Assembly (NCBI GenBank): GCA_016081115.2
Contig: JABTTQ020000658.1
Location: 157,509 to 221,508, forward strand
Source of the DNA: Rehmannia glutinosa
Taxonomy: Eukaryota; Streptophyta; Magnoliopsida; Lamiales; Orobanchaceae
Reading direction: 5' to 3'
DNA length: 64,000 bases
The position numbers and the translations under genes are program-made. Position 1 is the first letter of the stretch; each line of letters starts with the position of its first letter. Of this stretch, positions 44,721 to 57,572 are shown piece by piece. Below the pieces are notes generated by a model. The model did no database searches. It saw nothing but the letters and a program-made list of their open reading frames with translations, and was not told the origin of the DNA.

Positions 44721-47700
44721 CAAATTTTCGAATGCTTCTTTATACACAACATTCATCGTTTGTTTATTTTTGATTCGTCATCACCACAAACTAATATTTT
44801 CAAACCCTTACGATTCGTGAACTCCGGGAAACCGCAACGTATAATCGCCATGACCGAACCTTTAGATTCTTCAAGACAAACCGACATTGGAGAGATTGGC
44901 CTTGACTCTTGTTTATAGTCATGACATAAGATACAATGAGAGGAAATTGCCTCTGTTGGAACTTGAAGGGGATTTCGAGATCCAAGCGGTGTCAATGTCA
45001 TCCATGGAATCAAAACTTTATTACCGCATTGGTTCGTGAGAATTTTTGCCTCAAGTACATGCTTGGCAAGCTTTCGTAATCACCAAGTCTTTGTACATAC
45101 ACAATCCATTTGAATGGTCCATATTCCTCAAGAGCATAACCGAGTCCCGACCTTCAAATGCAACTCATGATTAGGAACCCCGAACATTTTATCCCATTCA
45201 AAAATTTAGGAGTGTGCGGATCATGCAGAAGTCAACATTAGCATCCGATTTACATGCTATCGTAACTCAAATAGGTGATAGGTGTGAGTTTCTTTGTATT
45301 TTGGGGCGTATTTATGGCTAAAATGGTGATTAAATGTGCATAAACTCATATGAATTGGTTCATATTCGTTCTTTCCGGGAAAGATATTATGCTTTGCTCG
45401 TTTTGTATGAATTTAACGATAATTGAAGTAATTTGGAGACAAATACGAGCATTGCGAAGAAGAAATACCACAAACGAGGCAAAAATAAAAGGCAGACGGT
45501 AGAGCGCGCGCCGAGCACCACCCGGCGCCCGGGAAGGGATTATTGAAGGCTGACAATGCACGCGCACGGGTAGCCCATGCGATACGCGTACCACCCGTGC
45601 GCCATCAAGATTTGGAACTCTCCTACGGCACGTGCAAGACGGGTAACCCGTGCGTCCCACGCACTGGTTGGTTAAAAGTATTGTTTGCCAACGGTATGAC
45701 GCACGGGTAACCCGTGCGTCCACGCACGGCCCGTGCGTCCCTCGGGCATCGCGAGATTTTGACAAAGAAATGCCCTAGACTTTTGAGGAGGTATATAAGC
45801 ACTTTTTGGGGCACACACCAAGGATATTCTGACATTTTGGGATCTACCACACAAGACAAAGGTCTATTCTTGGAAGAAGACATCAAGGAGACAATCGGGT
45901 TGCATTGGAGCTCAAGAAACGAAGATACATCGAGAGATTGTCGACTTTCCTAAATTTTTCTTGCTTCTCTTGTAGTTTTCATCTTTCATTTTTAGTTGTC
46001 ATGTCTCTGAACAATTTGTCTATGAGTTGTTTAGAAATCATGTGTAGCTAAACTCTTGAGATTTCCGGGTTTTGGTAGTAGATTAATGAACTCTTGTTGA
46101 ATGTTTTAATCTTAGTTGAAGTTATTATCTTGAAGCTTATTTGAGTACTCGGAGCTTATTCTTGTTTTATCACTTGATCAATGATTTAACTTGTTTGATA
46201 TATTGATTCATAACTAGAGAGATGAGTTTCAATATTAGATCTTGAGTATTTTCGACACAAATATTTGCATGAATTGAGAGGTTGGTATATATTTGTGAAG
46301 ACAATTGATCTTTTGAACTTTTGGGGAGTTGAATACTTCATGTTGAGTAGAGATGCTAGCATAGGTATTTCAATCTACGTTTTATATGCATCTCGAGAGG
46401 GAGGATAAAATATCTTTGTGATCGTCTTATAGGAATATTGATAATAACTTAGCTTTGATTAAATCGACAACAAGAGGGGTATTAATCGAAACCTTAACTC
46501 GGGAATCCATCTCATCATCTTAATACTTCTATCATTTGTATTATCTTAATCTTGTGTTTTAGTAGTCTAGATTGTCTTAATCTCATAACAACAATCATCA
46601 AATTACGATCGTCTAAATAAAAATAAGATTGTCTTAGTTCAATACTTAGCGTATAAATTTATTAGTCTCCGTGGATACGACCTTGCTACTCCTTTTCTAT
46701 AACGTGACACCGTACACTTGTGAGCTAAAAATAAAGGCGAACAATAGGTCTGGCCCCTCCGATGAGTTTAAAGACGTCATATATTGATTTATAGATTCGA
46801 CAACATTTAAGGTAGAGCTAGTATAGCTCTTTCTTTCAAGTACGCCGATCATCAATGGCGTCTTTAACATTCGATAAGTACTTTCTACAATAGTTGCAAT
46901 CGGATCACCCAAGATTCAAGCCGATATCTTCGTATATCAATCATGGCACAACCATCATTTGAACCTCCGATTGTTCCATCACCAATGCTTGCGATCCATT
47001 ATGAGAATTCGCCAAATCTTTAAAATCATCGCTATCACCAAGGTTTTGAAGATGCATGTTCTTAGTCAATTTAAGGACAATGCGTCTTTCCACAAAAATA
47101 CGCGTTAATGGACACATTAACAATATCTTGCCGAGTTCCCTTGGGAATAACATGCAAGATCCGTCTAAAATCCCCACCAAGGACAACGGTTTTCCCTCCA
47201 AAAGGTTTATGTTCCAACTTGGGTCGATGAGTTTCAAAAGACCTCGTGAAAGTCTCGTGTAATGCTCGGAAGCAATGCTTGTGCATCATCGGTGCCTCAT
47301 CCCAAATTATAAGTTTAGAACGAATAATAAGCTCAAAGAAGCGGACTCCTTGATTGATATTGCAAGTTAAGTCCGATGTGGTTCAATGGAATAACAAATC
47401 GCGAATGTGCGACTTCCTCCCACCGGCAAGGAAGAGAAGCTATACCGCTAGATGCAACATTGAGACAATTTCTCCTTTCGACCTCAATCCTCAAGATAAA
47501 GCCTTCCACAAAAATGTTTTTCCTGTTCCTCCATATCCGTAGACAAAGAATATCCCACCTTTATTTGATCGCACAACACGCATTATCGCTGAGTAAACTT
47601 TATGTCGCTTCATTGTTAAGTTTCGAGACGAGGTCTTTGTTCTCTTGCAAAAGAACATCACGATCATAACGCAACTCGTCATATATAAGTCTATTTTGGT

Positions 47701-50700
47701 TCTTATGAATGGTGTCAAGATCGGAAATGGCATTGAGTCATTTCGCAATAATTTCTCAATTTCCAACAACGTAAGATTCTTGATTTCGTTCTCACTCAAA
47801 ACCAAATGTTTCATAAGATCATAATACTAATTATTTATACAAATTAATATTATAAAAATATAAAAGGTTTTAGTAATCAACATAATTTTTGGTAAATAAT
47901 ACCTTGATGTTGTAAAAGGCGTCGACGTTTGTATAAAATATCATCGTAAAGAAATTCCCAACATTTGCTCCAGACATTATCCGGTTGGCTCAAGGAGTCT
48001 GACGAAAGCAATGATGCAAATAAACCTCTAAGATTCTCCGCGAAGCCCAGGAGCTCGCTTCATTGATGGTATCAATATATTCCCTATCATCTTCTAACAA
48101 TCCTAGAGCAAAGCAAGCTCCTCGATAGGAAGAATGTTGAACACCGCCGACCTTCTTATAGTCTTCATGGCACGTTGTCTACACTAACAACATTGAGAAG
48201 ACACTCGGATAGTACATATCATGTACTGGGGGCACATAAAAAACTCGCCCTATAGATTTGCCAATTTGTCTCGGCATCCATTTTTCTCGAGATTCGGTTT
48301 CCACGTGAATTTTGTGGGAGCTTCAAAGATATGTTAGCTCTCTCGCTTCATGATAGATTTTATTCGATTCCATCCATGCTAAAAACATACTTTCTTTTTA
48401 CCGAATCCTTCTTAAGAACGTCATCTATTCTTTCGAATGAGAAAATAATGTTTTGTTCATCGGGAAGATGAAAACTTAAACGTTCAATCGGAGGATATTT
48501 ATATTGAATTTCGAATCCCGAGTCTCCATGTTGCCTCGCAGACTAAACATACCTACAATCGTAATACATTCTCACCTCTCACAGCTTTTTCCAGATTCTT
48601 CGTCATTGCTACTCGTGATAGAACGATGCGGTGACACGGTCATTTCCTTTATTAACATACTTGAACAAATACTTTATCGACCTTGATTGGTTACACCATT
48701 CCACATTGATGTGAGCTCCATATTTCATCAACAAATAACGATTCAGGCAAAGACAACATATTTGTTGTCAAGAGGTACTCCATTTTTTTCCACTGTCCCT
48801 CCCATTATTCCTACGCCTATAACGTGGATAACCTTCATCATCAATAGTCGTCACATCTACAAATTTTTTCGAAATGTTTAGTGCAAATGCCATCACCATG
48901 CAAGGAGAAGTTTTTCTAACATCATCGCATGGACCATGTATCATATGGTCCTTCACTACCGCTGTAATATACGGGTCTAAACTCGTCGGGTATTTCATTG
49001 ATATAATTCGATTTATATCATCGACAATCGGATACTTGTTTTCTTTTGCCAAAAACACCAAAATATGGGCATGTGGCAAGCCACGTTTTAAAACTCTATC
49101 GTGTATACAATCGCAATAAAAACAAAAGGATAAAATTAGAAATATATTAATCATATTTGAAGAAACGGACAATTGAAATGAATTTTTCACCGCAATGACT
49201 TCACCAAAGAGTTTATTTTGTCGAAGCTCTTTGATCAAGGAATCCAACTTGATTTTAAACACCCTATAGACAATATCGTCGGTCCTCGTGGATTCAATTT
49301 CTTTTTCTCAAGAAATCTTAGGATTTCTCGCCACTTTGATTGCGGCAGTGAATGTTATAAACAAGTCCGGTATCCTCGCCCATCGACATATAGCCATGGC
49401 ATCCTCGATAACTCAATCATATACCGAGCACCTCCGTAAAGGTAGAAGATAATATAATTCGCTTTCCCGAGTACCGGGATTGATGTCTCCATGCAACAAC
49501 GCGTTAGTTAGACTTATAAATGTCGCAACACAACTTCCTCTCGATTCAACCGTGACATACTTTAATTGCGCCGACTCAACCATTGTATAACCGCCGACAA
49601 TGAATTTCCGAAATAATCTTCTAGACGACAAAATTGTAGGAGGTTCATCATCTCTATCGTAGTCGATACGCAAAAAGCTCTCTCACACTAACGTTTTTAC
49701 GCCTCCTGGATTCCTTTTTTTGGACGTAAAAACGACATGTTCTCCGAAACCATCTTCACCGCATAAGCAGGTAATAACAACGGATATTGTAAATCCAAGT
49801 ATGAAGCATTCAACTCATTTATCCGTTTCAAACGCCGATTTTATTTCACTAATATATCTCTGTCTCCTAAGTGCTTGATCAAAATCTCCAACAATAAGAG
49901 CAGAAGAACCCTTAACTTGAAGGCATATTGATCTCCTAGCATCCATACTTCTCCGACCGATTAGACGCAAACAAATATCACGTTGACCGCTTTCTAAAAT
50001 CTTCTATTTTGCCATTCTAAAAGTCTTAACTAATACATTGTTTTCATCTAGATTCTCTTTAAATAATTGACGATAGACTCGTGCAAATTATTATGCTCAC
50101 TCCTGCTTATAAAAAAAAAAAGAAATTAGGGACATATTACATAAACAATTAAAATCAAATATTGAGATTGACAAATAAACATACCGATCGAGTTTAATCT
50201 ATCGATATTTCATTGTCCGTGTCATATATGTATAATTGTGCGAATTTAGGTGTCACACTATCGATGGCAACAAACTTCCCATTAGATGATAATTTTGCCC
50301 ATGCAATCGGAAAACAGGAGGACATTTGCCTTTATTTACGCCGGTTTCAATCTTGCCTCCCATCGATGTGAAAGTAACATATTATTGTATGATATGATAT
50401 TGTCCCGGAAGTGCTTGCTCTTATTTCCCACTCCAAACAACAAATCTCCAAGACAACAGTGGTTCCTTAACGGGGAAGTTCAATTATGCCATGACCACAA
50501 CACGAAGAATATACGGGTTTAGATTTTGGATAGAGAGTAACCTTTCTTCAAACCAAAACATCGCAGAACAAAATTCACATTTGTATGTTGCATCTCCAAT
50601 ATCCCAATACTCTACAAAAAATAAATGACACATATATCACACAAATATATTAAGTGGAAATTTATTTATTAAATTTATAATTTCATTGCGAACTTGAATT

Positions 50701-51544
50701 CATAACATACATACCTTGTTTTTCAACTACGGATGTCCCATTTGACGAATAATGGGTGCAATCATTGTTAGTGCCATCGAATATTGCTGTAAAATTAGAA
50801 ATGCCATCCATACACGTAGATTCCTGACATGTTAGATCAATAATTTTCGTTGAGTCCGAACGAACACTTGAAGAACCACCATTGCTTTTTTTATTTTTAT
50901 TGTATGCTGAAATTCTTTTTGAAGAAGATATCCCTGTAATTGTAAAAATAAAATTACTAAAATAGATACACCTCAAACGAATATATGTAAGTTTAAATTT
51001 ATAAATTATACAAAATAATAAAAAATTGTAGAAACTTAATTTACCATTAGTGATGTTAATAAATGGCATTTTGCATCATTGGATTAACAATGCTACTTGT
51101 GAACCCTTGCAAGTCAACCTGGTTTGCATAGACTTGTACCGTCTTTTGAAGACATTAGAATATTTTCTCGACAAAATAAAAGAAAATTATATTTGAGTAA
51201 TTTAAATAAACAAATTGCACACAATTTTATAATGAAATATTTTATAAAATGTAAAATATATGTATCTTAATAAATATTCAACATTAAATAATAACAAATA
51301 ATGAAAATAAACAATTTAAAATTAAATGTGACGTACCATCCAGAATGATCGAATCGGGAATATAATTATATGCATTAATATTTGTGCAGGTAATTGACTT
51401 TGAACATTAGTTAGTCTACATAACCTCGACGACGATCGCGTATTTATTCCTTGGTCATTGACGGATATGTATTTGTATGTGTATAAGTGAGTGGTTGGAT
51501 AACCGTCTTTTAGGTCGATCTTGCAAATCTTTTATCGCATCCAT
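44721..51544 (-). pseudogene. Helitron Rep/helicase (HUH endonuclease plus PIF1 helicase), frameshifted with introns
   Basis: The putative start at 51544 gives MDAIKDLQDRPKRRLSNHSL, followed by MPFINITN and GISSSKRISAYNKN pieces (50683-51069), as at the N-terminus of plant Helitron proteins. Next come YKCEFCSAMFWFEERL (about 50580), the DINPGTRESELYYLLPL and DAMAICRWARIPDLFITF stretch (49300-49500), and the HUH motif KRGLPHAHILVFL (about 49085). The helicase follows with FVYGYGGTGKTFLWKAL (Walker A, about 47510) and FGGKTVVLGGDFRRILHVIP (47100-47190). It ends with KVGTRVMLLRN, QRQFPLIVSYVMTINKSQGQ and LYVAVSR, then NVVYKEAFENL at ~44721. Introns are likely near 47820-47900, 49100-49160 and 50640-50680. 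It would nick, transfer and unwind DNA in rolling-circle transposition. The solo LTR at 45276-46743 splits the helicase. Confidence 0.9.
45276..46743 (+). repeat. 1468-bp solo LTR inside the Helitron helicase
   Basis: Starts TGATAGGTGTGAG, ends AAGGCGAACA, with a perfect 5-bp duplication ATAGG at 45271-45275 and 46744-46748. A TATA box (TATATAA, 45792-45798) follows a GC-rich stretch with repeated ACGGGTAACCCGTGCG-type motifs. The end wording CTCCGTGGATACGACC...GTACACTTG is typical of plant Ty3/gypsy LTRs. No internal region remains. Helicase coding runs up to both edges. Confidence 0.93.
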
Positions 51545-52426
51545 GCTAGAAATCGTCAAATTTGAGCTTCTCATATTTTTCGCATAGATAAAAATAAAAT
51601 AAGATACAAAATTAATTAATCAAGACAAAATAGCTTTTTCAAATAATTATATATATTTACAATTATATAAATGAAATTAAAATAAACAAAAATACTTTTA
51701 TTCGATACTTTTATTAACCAAAAATAGAAAAATTAATTAAATATATAAAATATTATTAGCAATATAATGCATTTTTGATATGAAAAAGTAATAAGTTATT
51801 AATTCCAATAAGTATTTTATATTTATAAATTTTACAACATTATACTTTTATTAATTACAACTAAATTGCTAGAATTAAAATAATTACATATTTTAAAATA
51901 ATTTTAAAATAATAAGTAAAATTATATGCTAAAGGAATTAAAAAATTCCAAAAATTAAATTAATTTTTCATTTTTAGTAAATTTAATTTATTTGTTTAGT
52001 TTAATTTAAAATATATATTAAAACCACAATATATATTGGGCCACCTTTTAAAAAAATGCATTGAATAGATCCAATTATAAAATATTGGACCAGGCCCATC
52101 TATTTTAAAAAATGTCATAATCTTAATTCTTGAATAGGCCCAATTTAAGTACAAATTACCAATCCTCGTTTCAGTAAAAAAAGAAAAAAATTAAAAAACC
52201 TCGAGCCATCCAATTTCAGATCGGATGGCCACAAATCAACCATTTTATATGCCTAATAGAACAATCTAGAAACTTAATACACGTGTCATAACAAAAGCAC
52301 ACATGAACAACTAATTAAAATCAAAAAAAAAAAGAAAAAAACGTTAGCCATCCGATTTGAAATCGGATGGCCCCGATGAAAACAACCATTCCAATACCAC
52401 CCCCCTCTATCGAATCCATCGGTTTT
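51545..52426. promoter_or_regulatory. AT-rich upstream region with two ATCGGATGGC hairpins
   Basis: No gene seen. Two near-copies of a palindrome, GCCATCC(A/G)ATTT plus the inverse AATCGGATGGC, lie at 52205-52229 and 52347-52371; the second is perfect apart from its centre. They are on the upstream side of the Rep/helicase start, so a regulatory role in the Helitron promoter is possible but unproven. Confidence 0.4.
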
Positions 52427-52496
52427 GAGTTGTGAAATGAATCATTTCATTCATGAGTTGTGAAATGAATCATTTCATTCATCTCCTCTCTCTTTA

Positions 52497-52542
<46 letters not shown>
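52427..52542. repeat. perfect 28-bp tandem duplication and (CT)22 tract
   Basis: GAGTTGTGAAATGAATCATT... (28 bp) is repeated exactly at 52427-52454 and 52455-52482, and each copy contains an inner palindrome around GAAATGAATCATTTC. A CT run of 44 bases follows at 52499-52542. AAACCCTAA, a telo-box, lies at about 52562, so the whole looks like a plus-strand plant 5' leader. Confidence 0.85.
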
Positions 52543-52543
<1 letters not shown>

Positions 52544-55500
52544 ATTTCTTCTCTCACTAAGAAACCCTAATCTCTCATCTCACATCTCTCATTTTTTTCT
52601 CGATCTTTTAACAGAATCAAAGTGAAATCTAACCTAGAAATATCTTATTTTTTCTCAGTCTTGTGGAAAACTTTCGATTCCATTAGATGCTGTGAAGAAA
52701 TCTGTAAGATCGATGGTTTTGTTTGGTTAGTTTTTTGTTTATTTTTTTGTTCATTTTCGCTTATGTTTTCGGAAAATGAAGCTTCAAATGTTCATATTAC
52801 AGATTTTTTTAGGTGTTTTTAGGCAATATTTTTTGTTCTCGCAAAGCAGGTTTTGAACATCTACTTTGTAAGCCATAGATCCGTGTGGTTTCTTCATAGC
52901 CACTTTAACAGGATGGATTTACATAAAATTTTGTTTAAAACCTAAAAATATTATGATTTTCTTACGATCCGTAAGTAATCGGTTAGATCCGTATGTTCCA
53001 CACTATTTTTGGGCGATTTAAAAAATTTTTGGACCACCATTGCAAAGAGTGTTGACGGAAACAACAAGTTCAGCTGATATTTGGGATTTTCTGGAATTTC
53101 TTTTTTTTTTAAATGGTTATTCCACCAAAATGAATGATGTCGCTTGAATCGGTAAGGCTTTTTTTATTTTTTAATCTTTTAATCTTTTTATTTATATATC
53201 AGCTTATTACCATCTGTTATATTTTGATAAAATATTTTTTTCTTAAAACTATCTCGCTTTGTTTTTTTACTTCTAATTTTTTTAAATTTATCTAATTTTT
53301 TTTTCCGTAAAGAATAGAAATGATTAAACCCTAATTTTTGTTTACACTTAAATCGTATTTGTTTTTGCCTGTTTTCAAGTTTTTTAAAAACTGTGCAACA
53401 GTATGTGAAAACTGATTTTTTTAAAATTTAAAACTAACTGTTCCAAAATGTATATTGATATTTTATTAACAAATAAAAAAGATTAAACTGGAATTTTATT
53501 TTACTTAACTATTCCTTTCTATTTTCTTAAAATCTATATGATGATATATTTTTCTAATGCTAGTAAGATTAAAAAATAAAAGTAAGAAAATAATATTTTA
53601 GGAAATATACATAGTCAGTTAAAAAACTAATATTACATACAATTTTTTTGGATTATCTAAGTTTTGTAATCAGTTATTTAAAAAATATTATTAATTTAAT
53701 TTTTTGAGAAAATAAGATGATACAAATTATTGTATATAATGTTTTTTAAACTAACATATAAATTAATGTAATTATATTTTTAAAAGGTTTATGTTATATA
53801 GTTATTCATACAGAAAAAAAAACATAGAAAATTATAATATACACTATAATTTCAAAGTTGTATTTATGTTAATTTTATTAGTTATTTTAAAATCCTAATT
53901 GTCTAAATATACTTTGTAAAACTTTGAGGTTAACACCAACTTGACCCTACTCGTAAAGTAGCGGAATCCTATTGAGACTCAATGTATTTTGACTATATTT
54001 TTATTGATTTTGGTTGATATATGGGATGTAAAGAAAATGATAGTCCAAAAAAAATATTGAGGAAGGCGGGGGCTTAGCTTATTTCGTATGGAACAAAGTT
54101 TCACTCACATCATCCAAAAAGATAAGTATTATACTTTTATTATTCTCAAATTTCAATTTTCATTCAATTTTTATATGAAGTATTCTGACCTCATTATTTC
54201 TATTGGCAGATAATGAAAATTAAGGTTTTAGAGTGACCAAGCAAACATCTAAGGTAATAATTAATATTTTCTTCTGAGTCTGTTTTTTTTAAAACCAAGT
54301 TTTTTTGGATTACTTGAACACATTCAGCTCTATATAGACTCATTTAGTATGTTTGAACATAAATTCTAGGTATGTCATTTCTAGCTTACATTAAATACAG
54401 AAAAAACCTACAAACAATTTACAAAAACATGATACATAAGCAGCAAACCACTATCTAGATATATTGAAGCCAGGGATAGCTATCATACTTAAGTACTTTA
54501 CATGGTTTACAGAAAACAATAATAATTGTGTAAATAAAAAACAATTGCTTATCAAAAATCAGAAGTATATCTTGACAGCCTAAAAAATATATAGAAGCAA
54601 CATACCCTTTACATTTTCTGAGTTGTTCTTTCTCTTACTTCCGATAACACAATGTCCTGATAGCTTTCTCATATTCAACTCTGAAAAATGTGTAGTTTTC
54701 TGTGTTCCACAATGAGATGTGATGTGATAGTTATATTTTTTTTATCTCTAAATCCGTTTTGAATGATTGAAATGGTTTATATAGACTGTGGATGGATAAA
54801 TATGGGATGGCTGTGATATGTTAAATAGTATCTTGCAATTTAGGTAAAATTAATGACAGCTATAAATCACATGTGTATATTGGATATATCTTTACATATT
54901 TAAAATTTTCCATAAAATGATGAATGAATGAAATCAGTTTTTATAAAATCAGTCGATTTTAATTACAGAAATGGTAAAGATTTTTCAAATTCTATATATT
55001 TGGAGTTTAAAATTTAAATTGGGAACAGATGTGTTGAATATTGCTTCATAGTTGAAAAAGCTTATTAACTGAGATAGGGATAGGATAGTATATGTTATGG
55101 GTGTACTTTGTAGTTATTTAATTTCGCTTATTGTTTAAATTATCCGTGAAATGAATGGCTCAAATTAAATTGCTGGTTATGCTTTATGTTAGAATTGTTG
55201 TATAGTATGAACTTTGAGAATTAAACTCTTGACCCTACTCCTAGAGAGAGTGGTGGAATCCTATAGGGCTCTCAAAGGATGTTTGTGTATTTTTAGTTTA
55301 CATATTTCATTTGCTAAATGAGGAATGTGATATTTCAAAGAATGTCCCGCATGGTTTACATGGTTATTTGTAAAACTGTTTTTGTATGATTGTAATTTAG
55401 TTTATCGATTGATTGTATTATGAACTTGAAACCAACTTGACCCTACTCCTAGAGCAGCGGTGGAATCTGTTCAGTGGTAATAATAATTTTAGATATGTAA

Positions 55501-56014
55501 TATGTATTTTACAATTTTAATTAAGAATAAAAAAATTAATATCTCAAAAACATGAACAAATAAAAAATAAAATTATTTTCACGAATTAATAAACCTTTTT
55601 ATAAAATTACATAAATCCTTATAAATTAAATATTAATTTAATTAATTAATCAACTCATTTTAAATATTTTAATTATATTAATTAATTATTAATTAAAATA
55701 TTTATTTAATTAATCTAATTTTGTTTAAATATTAATTAAATTAATTAGTAAATAATACTTTTGCAATTTTTAATTTGTTAATTTACATATTAAAAAGAAA
55801 ATTATGTTAAATTTTAATTACGTAAAATTATCGTGAGGTCGTATGGAAATAAAAACAAGACATTATTAAGCTTCAATAGAAAATTTTATTAAATTTAATC
55901 TACAATAATAATAATAAAAACTGAATTTAACCAATATTCAAAATAGACAACTACTTATAATGCTAGTGTTTAAATACCCAAAACTAATCCTTAAACAAAA
56001 GAACTACTTAATGC
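52543..56014. other. AT-rich region, possibly a captured noncoding transcript, with a thrice-repeated motif
   Basis: No protein recognised. A motif CTTGACCCTACTCCTAGAG followed by a GCGGTGGAATC-type ending occurs, with small changes, at about 53938, 55228 and 55436. Each copy is preceded by a GAACTTTGA-like stretch. The sequence between is AT-rich and intron-like. Splice-like signals such as TTTTAACAG are present at 52606-52614, but no coding exon is clear. Confidence 0.45.
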
Positions 56015-57560
56015 CTATCTAATCTTCTTCCTTTTAATAACGCTCTTGTCTTCATGCTCGTCAAGAAGACGAAACCGCCATTCAAAGTCCTTTCTTAGCA
56101 AGTGGCGACACATCATTCCGATCGCGTTTGCAAAGCCTTTGCTAGGTGTGTTAACTTCATCCCCGACGAACTATCATCTAATTCCCGTGGAACAATCAAT
56201 ATCAAATTTTATATTTTTTAATTCACAAAACGAATATAAACAAAACATAAAGACCAAAGTATTACATTTTCACGGCGAAGCTTTTCTCCTCAAGCTTTGA
56301 CAAATAGTCCGATTCCTAAAAATATAAAAATATTAAATAAATATATGTAGTAAATGTTTTTTAAATTTTACCCGACTTTCAGAGAAGTAGCCCCATATTT
56401 CCACACTAAATCCTCGATCCACGTAAGCTTTTACCACGTAAAAGCTCCAAAGATAGTTGCGTAATTGTTCCTCTTTAATTTGAACTTTGAAAAGCAACAT
56501 CTTGCCAATAAGGCCTTGCAACTCTTACCGTAACTCAACAGCGACCATCGCAGACCTTCTTTCGTTTAAAACAGAATTTTTTTTTATAATTATATAATAT
56601 ATATTCATTTAATATATGTAATATATTTAAAGCTTTTAAAAATAAAAATTACTTTAACACTTTCATCCCTCAAACCGCACAAGGTCTCCAAACCAACAGT
56701 CACACTCTCTATCCCAACAAAGCAGGTTGCACTTGCCGATTCATCTACCACTTGGAAGTGAATCATATATCTTTTCATATAAAAAAAATAATAAATTATA
56801 ATCGAAAACAATTCAAACAAATTTTTTTATCTTCACTTGTAATAATTATAACACAAATTTACCGTATACATCCCGTTTCCTCGCAAATGGTCACATTTAA
56901 TGCAAGATACTGATCAATAATTTTGATGCGATTTTTGGTACATCTTGTGCACTAAATGTACCACCATTCATCCGAAAAACACCAAATATCCTTGCACAAA
57001 CCCAAAAGCTTCCTACTTATATAAATAAAAACTTGAAAACATCAAAAGATATAATATAAAGTTTTGAATAAAAGATTGAACCACAACAATATTTATATTA
57101 CCGCATCATTCGCATAAAGATGTTCTAAAGTGCTTCAATGAGAATTTTGAAATTCTAGTTCCTCCAACACCGTTGTCGATCGTGGATTTGAAACATGGCT
57201 TATCGAAAATGTTGGATTATTGATGTTCTGTTCTAAAAAATGAAATTATTATCGTAAAAAATTAATAAAATATTAATTATATAAATAGTAATTTCCAACT
57301 ATTTAATAAAAAAATTATTTTAAACCATTAGTCACACAAACCTTTTCTTAAATTCTTGTATTTCCTCAATCGATCATTCACATAAAACTTTGTAACAAAG
57401 AAGTTATTTGAAACCTTGACTTGCTTCGTAATAATTTTACAAATATTATATTAAATAAATGATTATTGAGAAAACAAATAATAATAAAAATTGTAATTTA
57501 CTCAACAAATACCTTTAAATACTTTAGCACGCGTCCCATTTGTAAAATAACCACCACTGG
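56015..57560 (-). pseudogene. RPA1-like gene of the Helitron, N-terminus cut off by copia
   Basis: Exon-like pieces on the minus strand: KQVKVSNNFFVTKFYVNDRL (about 57400), NNPTFSISHVSNPRSTTVLE (about 57200), HFQVVDESASATCFVGIESV (about 56740), MQGLIGKMLLFKVQIKEEQL (about 56500), ESDYLSKLEEKSFAVKM (about 56290), EVNTPSKGFANAIGM and a basic end SVIKRKKIR with the stop at 56015-56017. VVDESASAT and LIGKMLLFKV follow the C-terminal OB-fold pattern of replication protein A large subunits. RPA-like proteins bind single-stranded DNA and are typical passengers of plant Helitrons. Introns are AT-rich. The copia insertion at 57573 removes or displaces the start. Confidence 0.75.
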
Positions 57561-57572
57561 TCGACAATGTTA

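Larger units (their letters stand above)
44531..57572 (-). mobile_element. Helitron with Rep/helicase and RPA-like genes (5' end not seen)
   Basis: Genes lie on the minus strand. The 3' terminus is CTAG (44534-44531) followed by T, with a hairpin 9 bases inside, as in plant Helitrons that insert between A and T. The element includes the Rep/helicase gene and an RPA1-like gene, the usual gene set of plant autonomous Helitrons. Its 5' TC end was not found and may lie beyond the copia element that starts at 57573. It has been interrupted by at least one solo LTR and that copia element, and the coding frames are broken. Confidence 0.85.

Noticed and set aside
45346..45953. Minus- and plus-strand frames with Arg/Val/Gly-rich repeats
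   Set aside because: They are translations of the GC-rich ACGGGTAACCCGTG repeats within a solo LTR.
52427..54250. Plus-strand protein-coding host gene starting after the CT tract
   Set aside because: The leader looks gene-like, but the only frame (66 residues at 52622) is low-complexity and no coding exon follows.
56046..56300. Plus-strand 84-residue frame
   Set aside because: It is antisense to the C-terminal exons of the RPA-like gene, which read sensibly on the minus strand.
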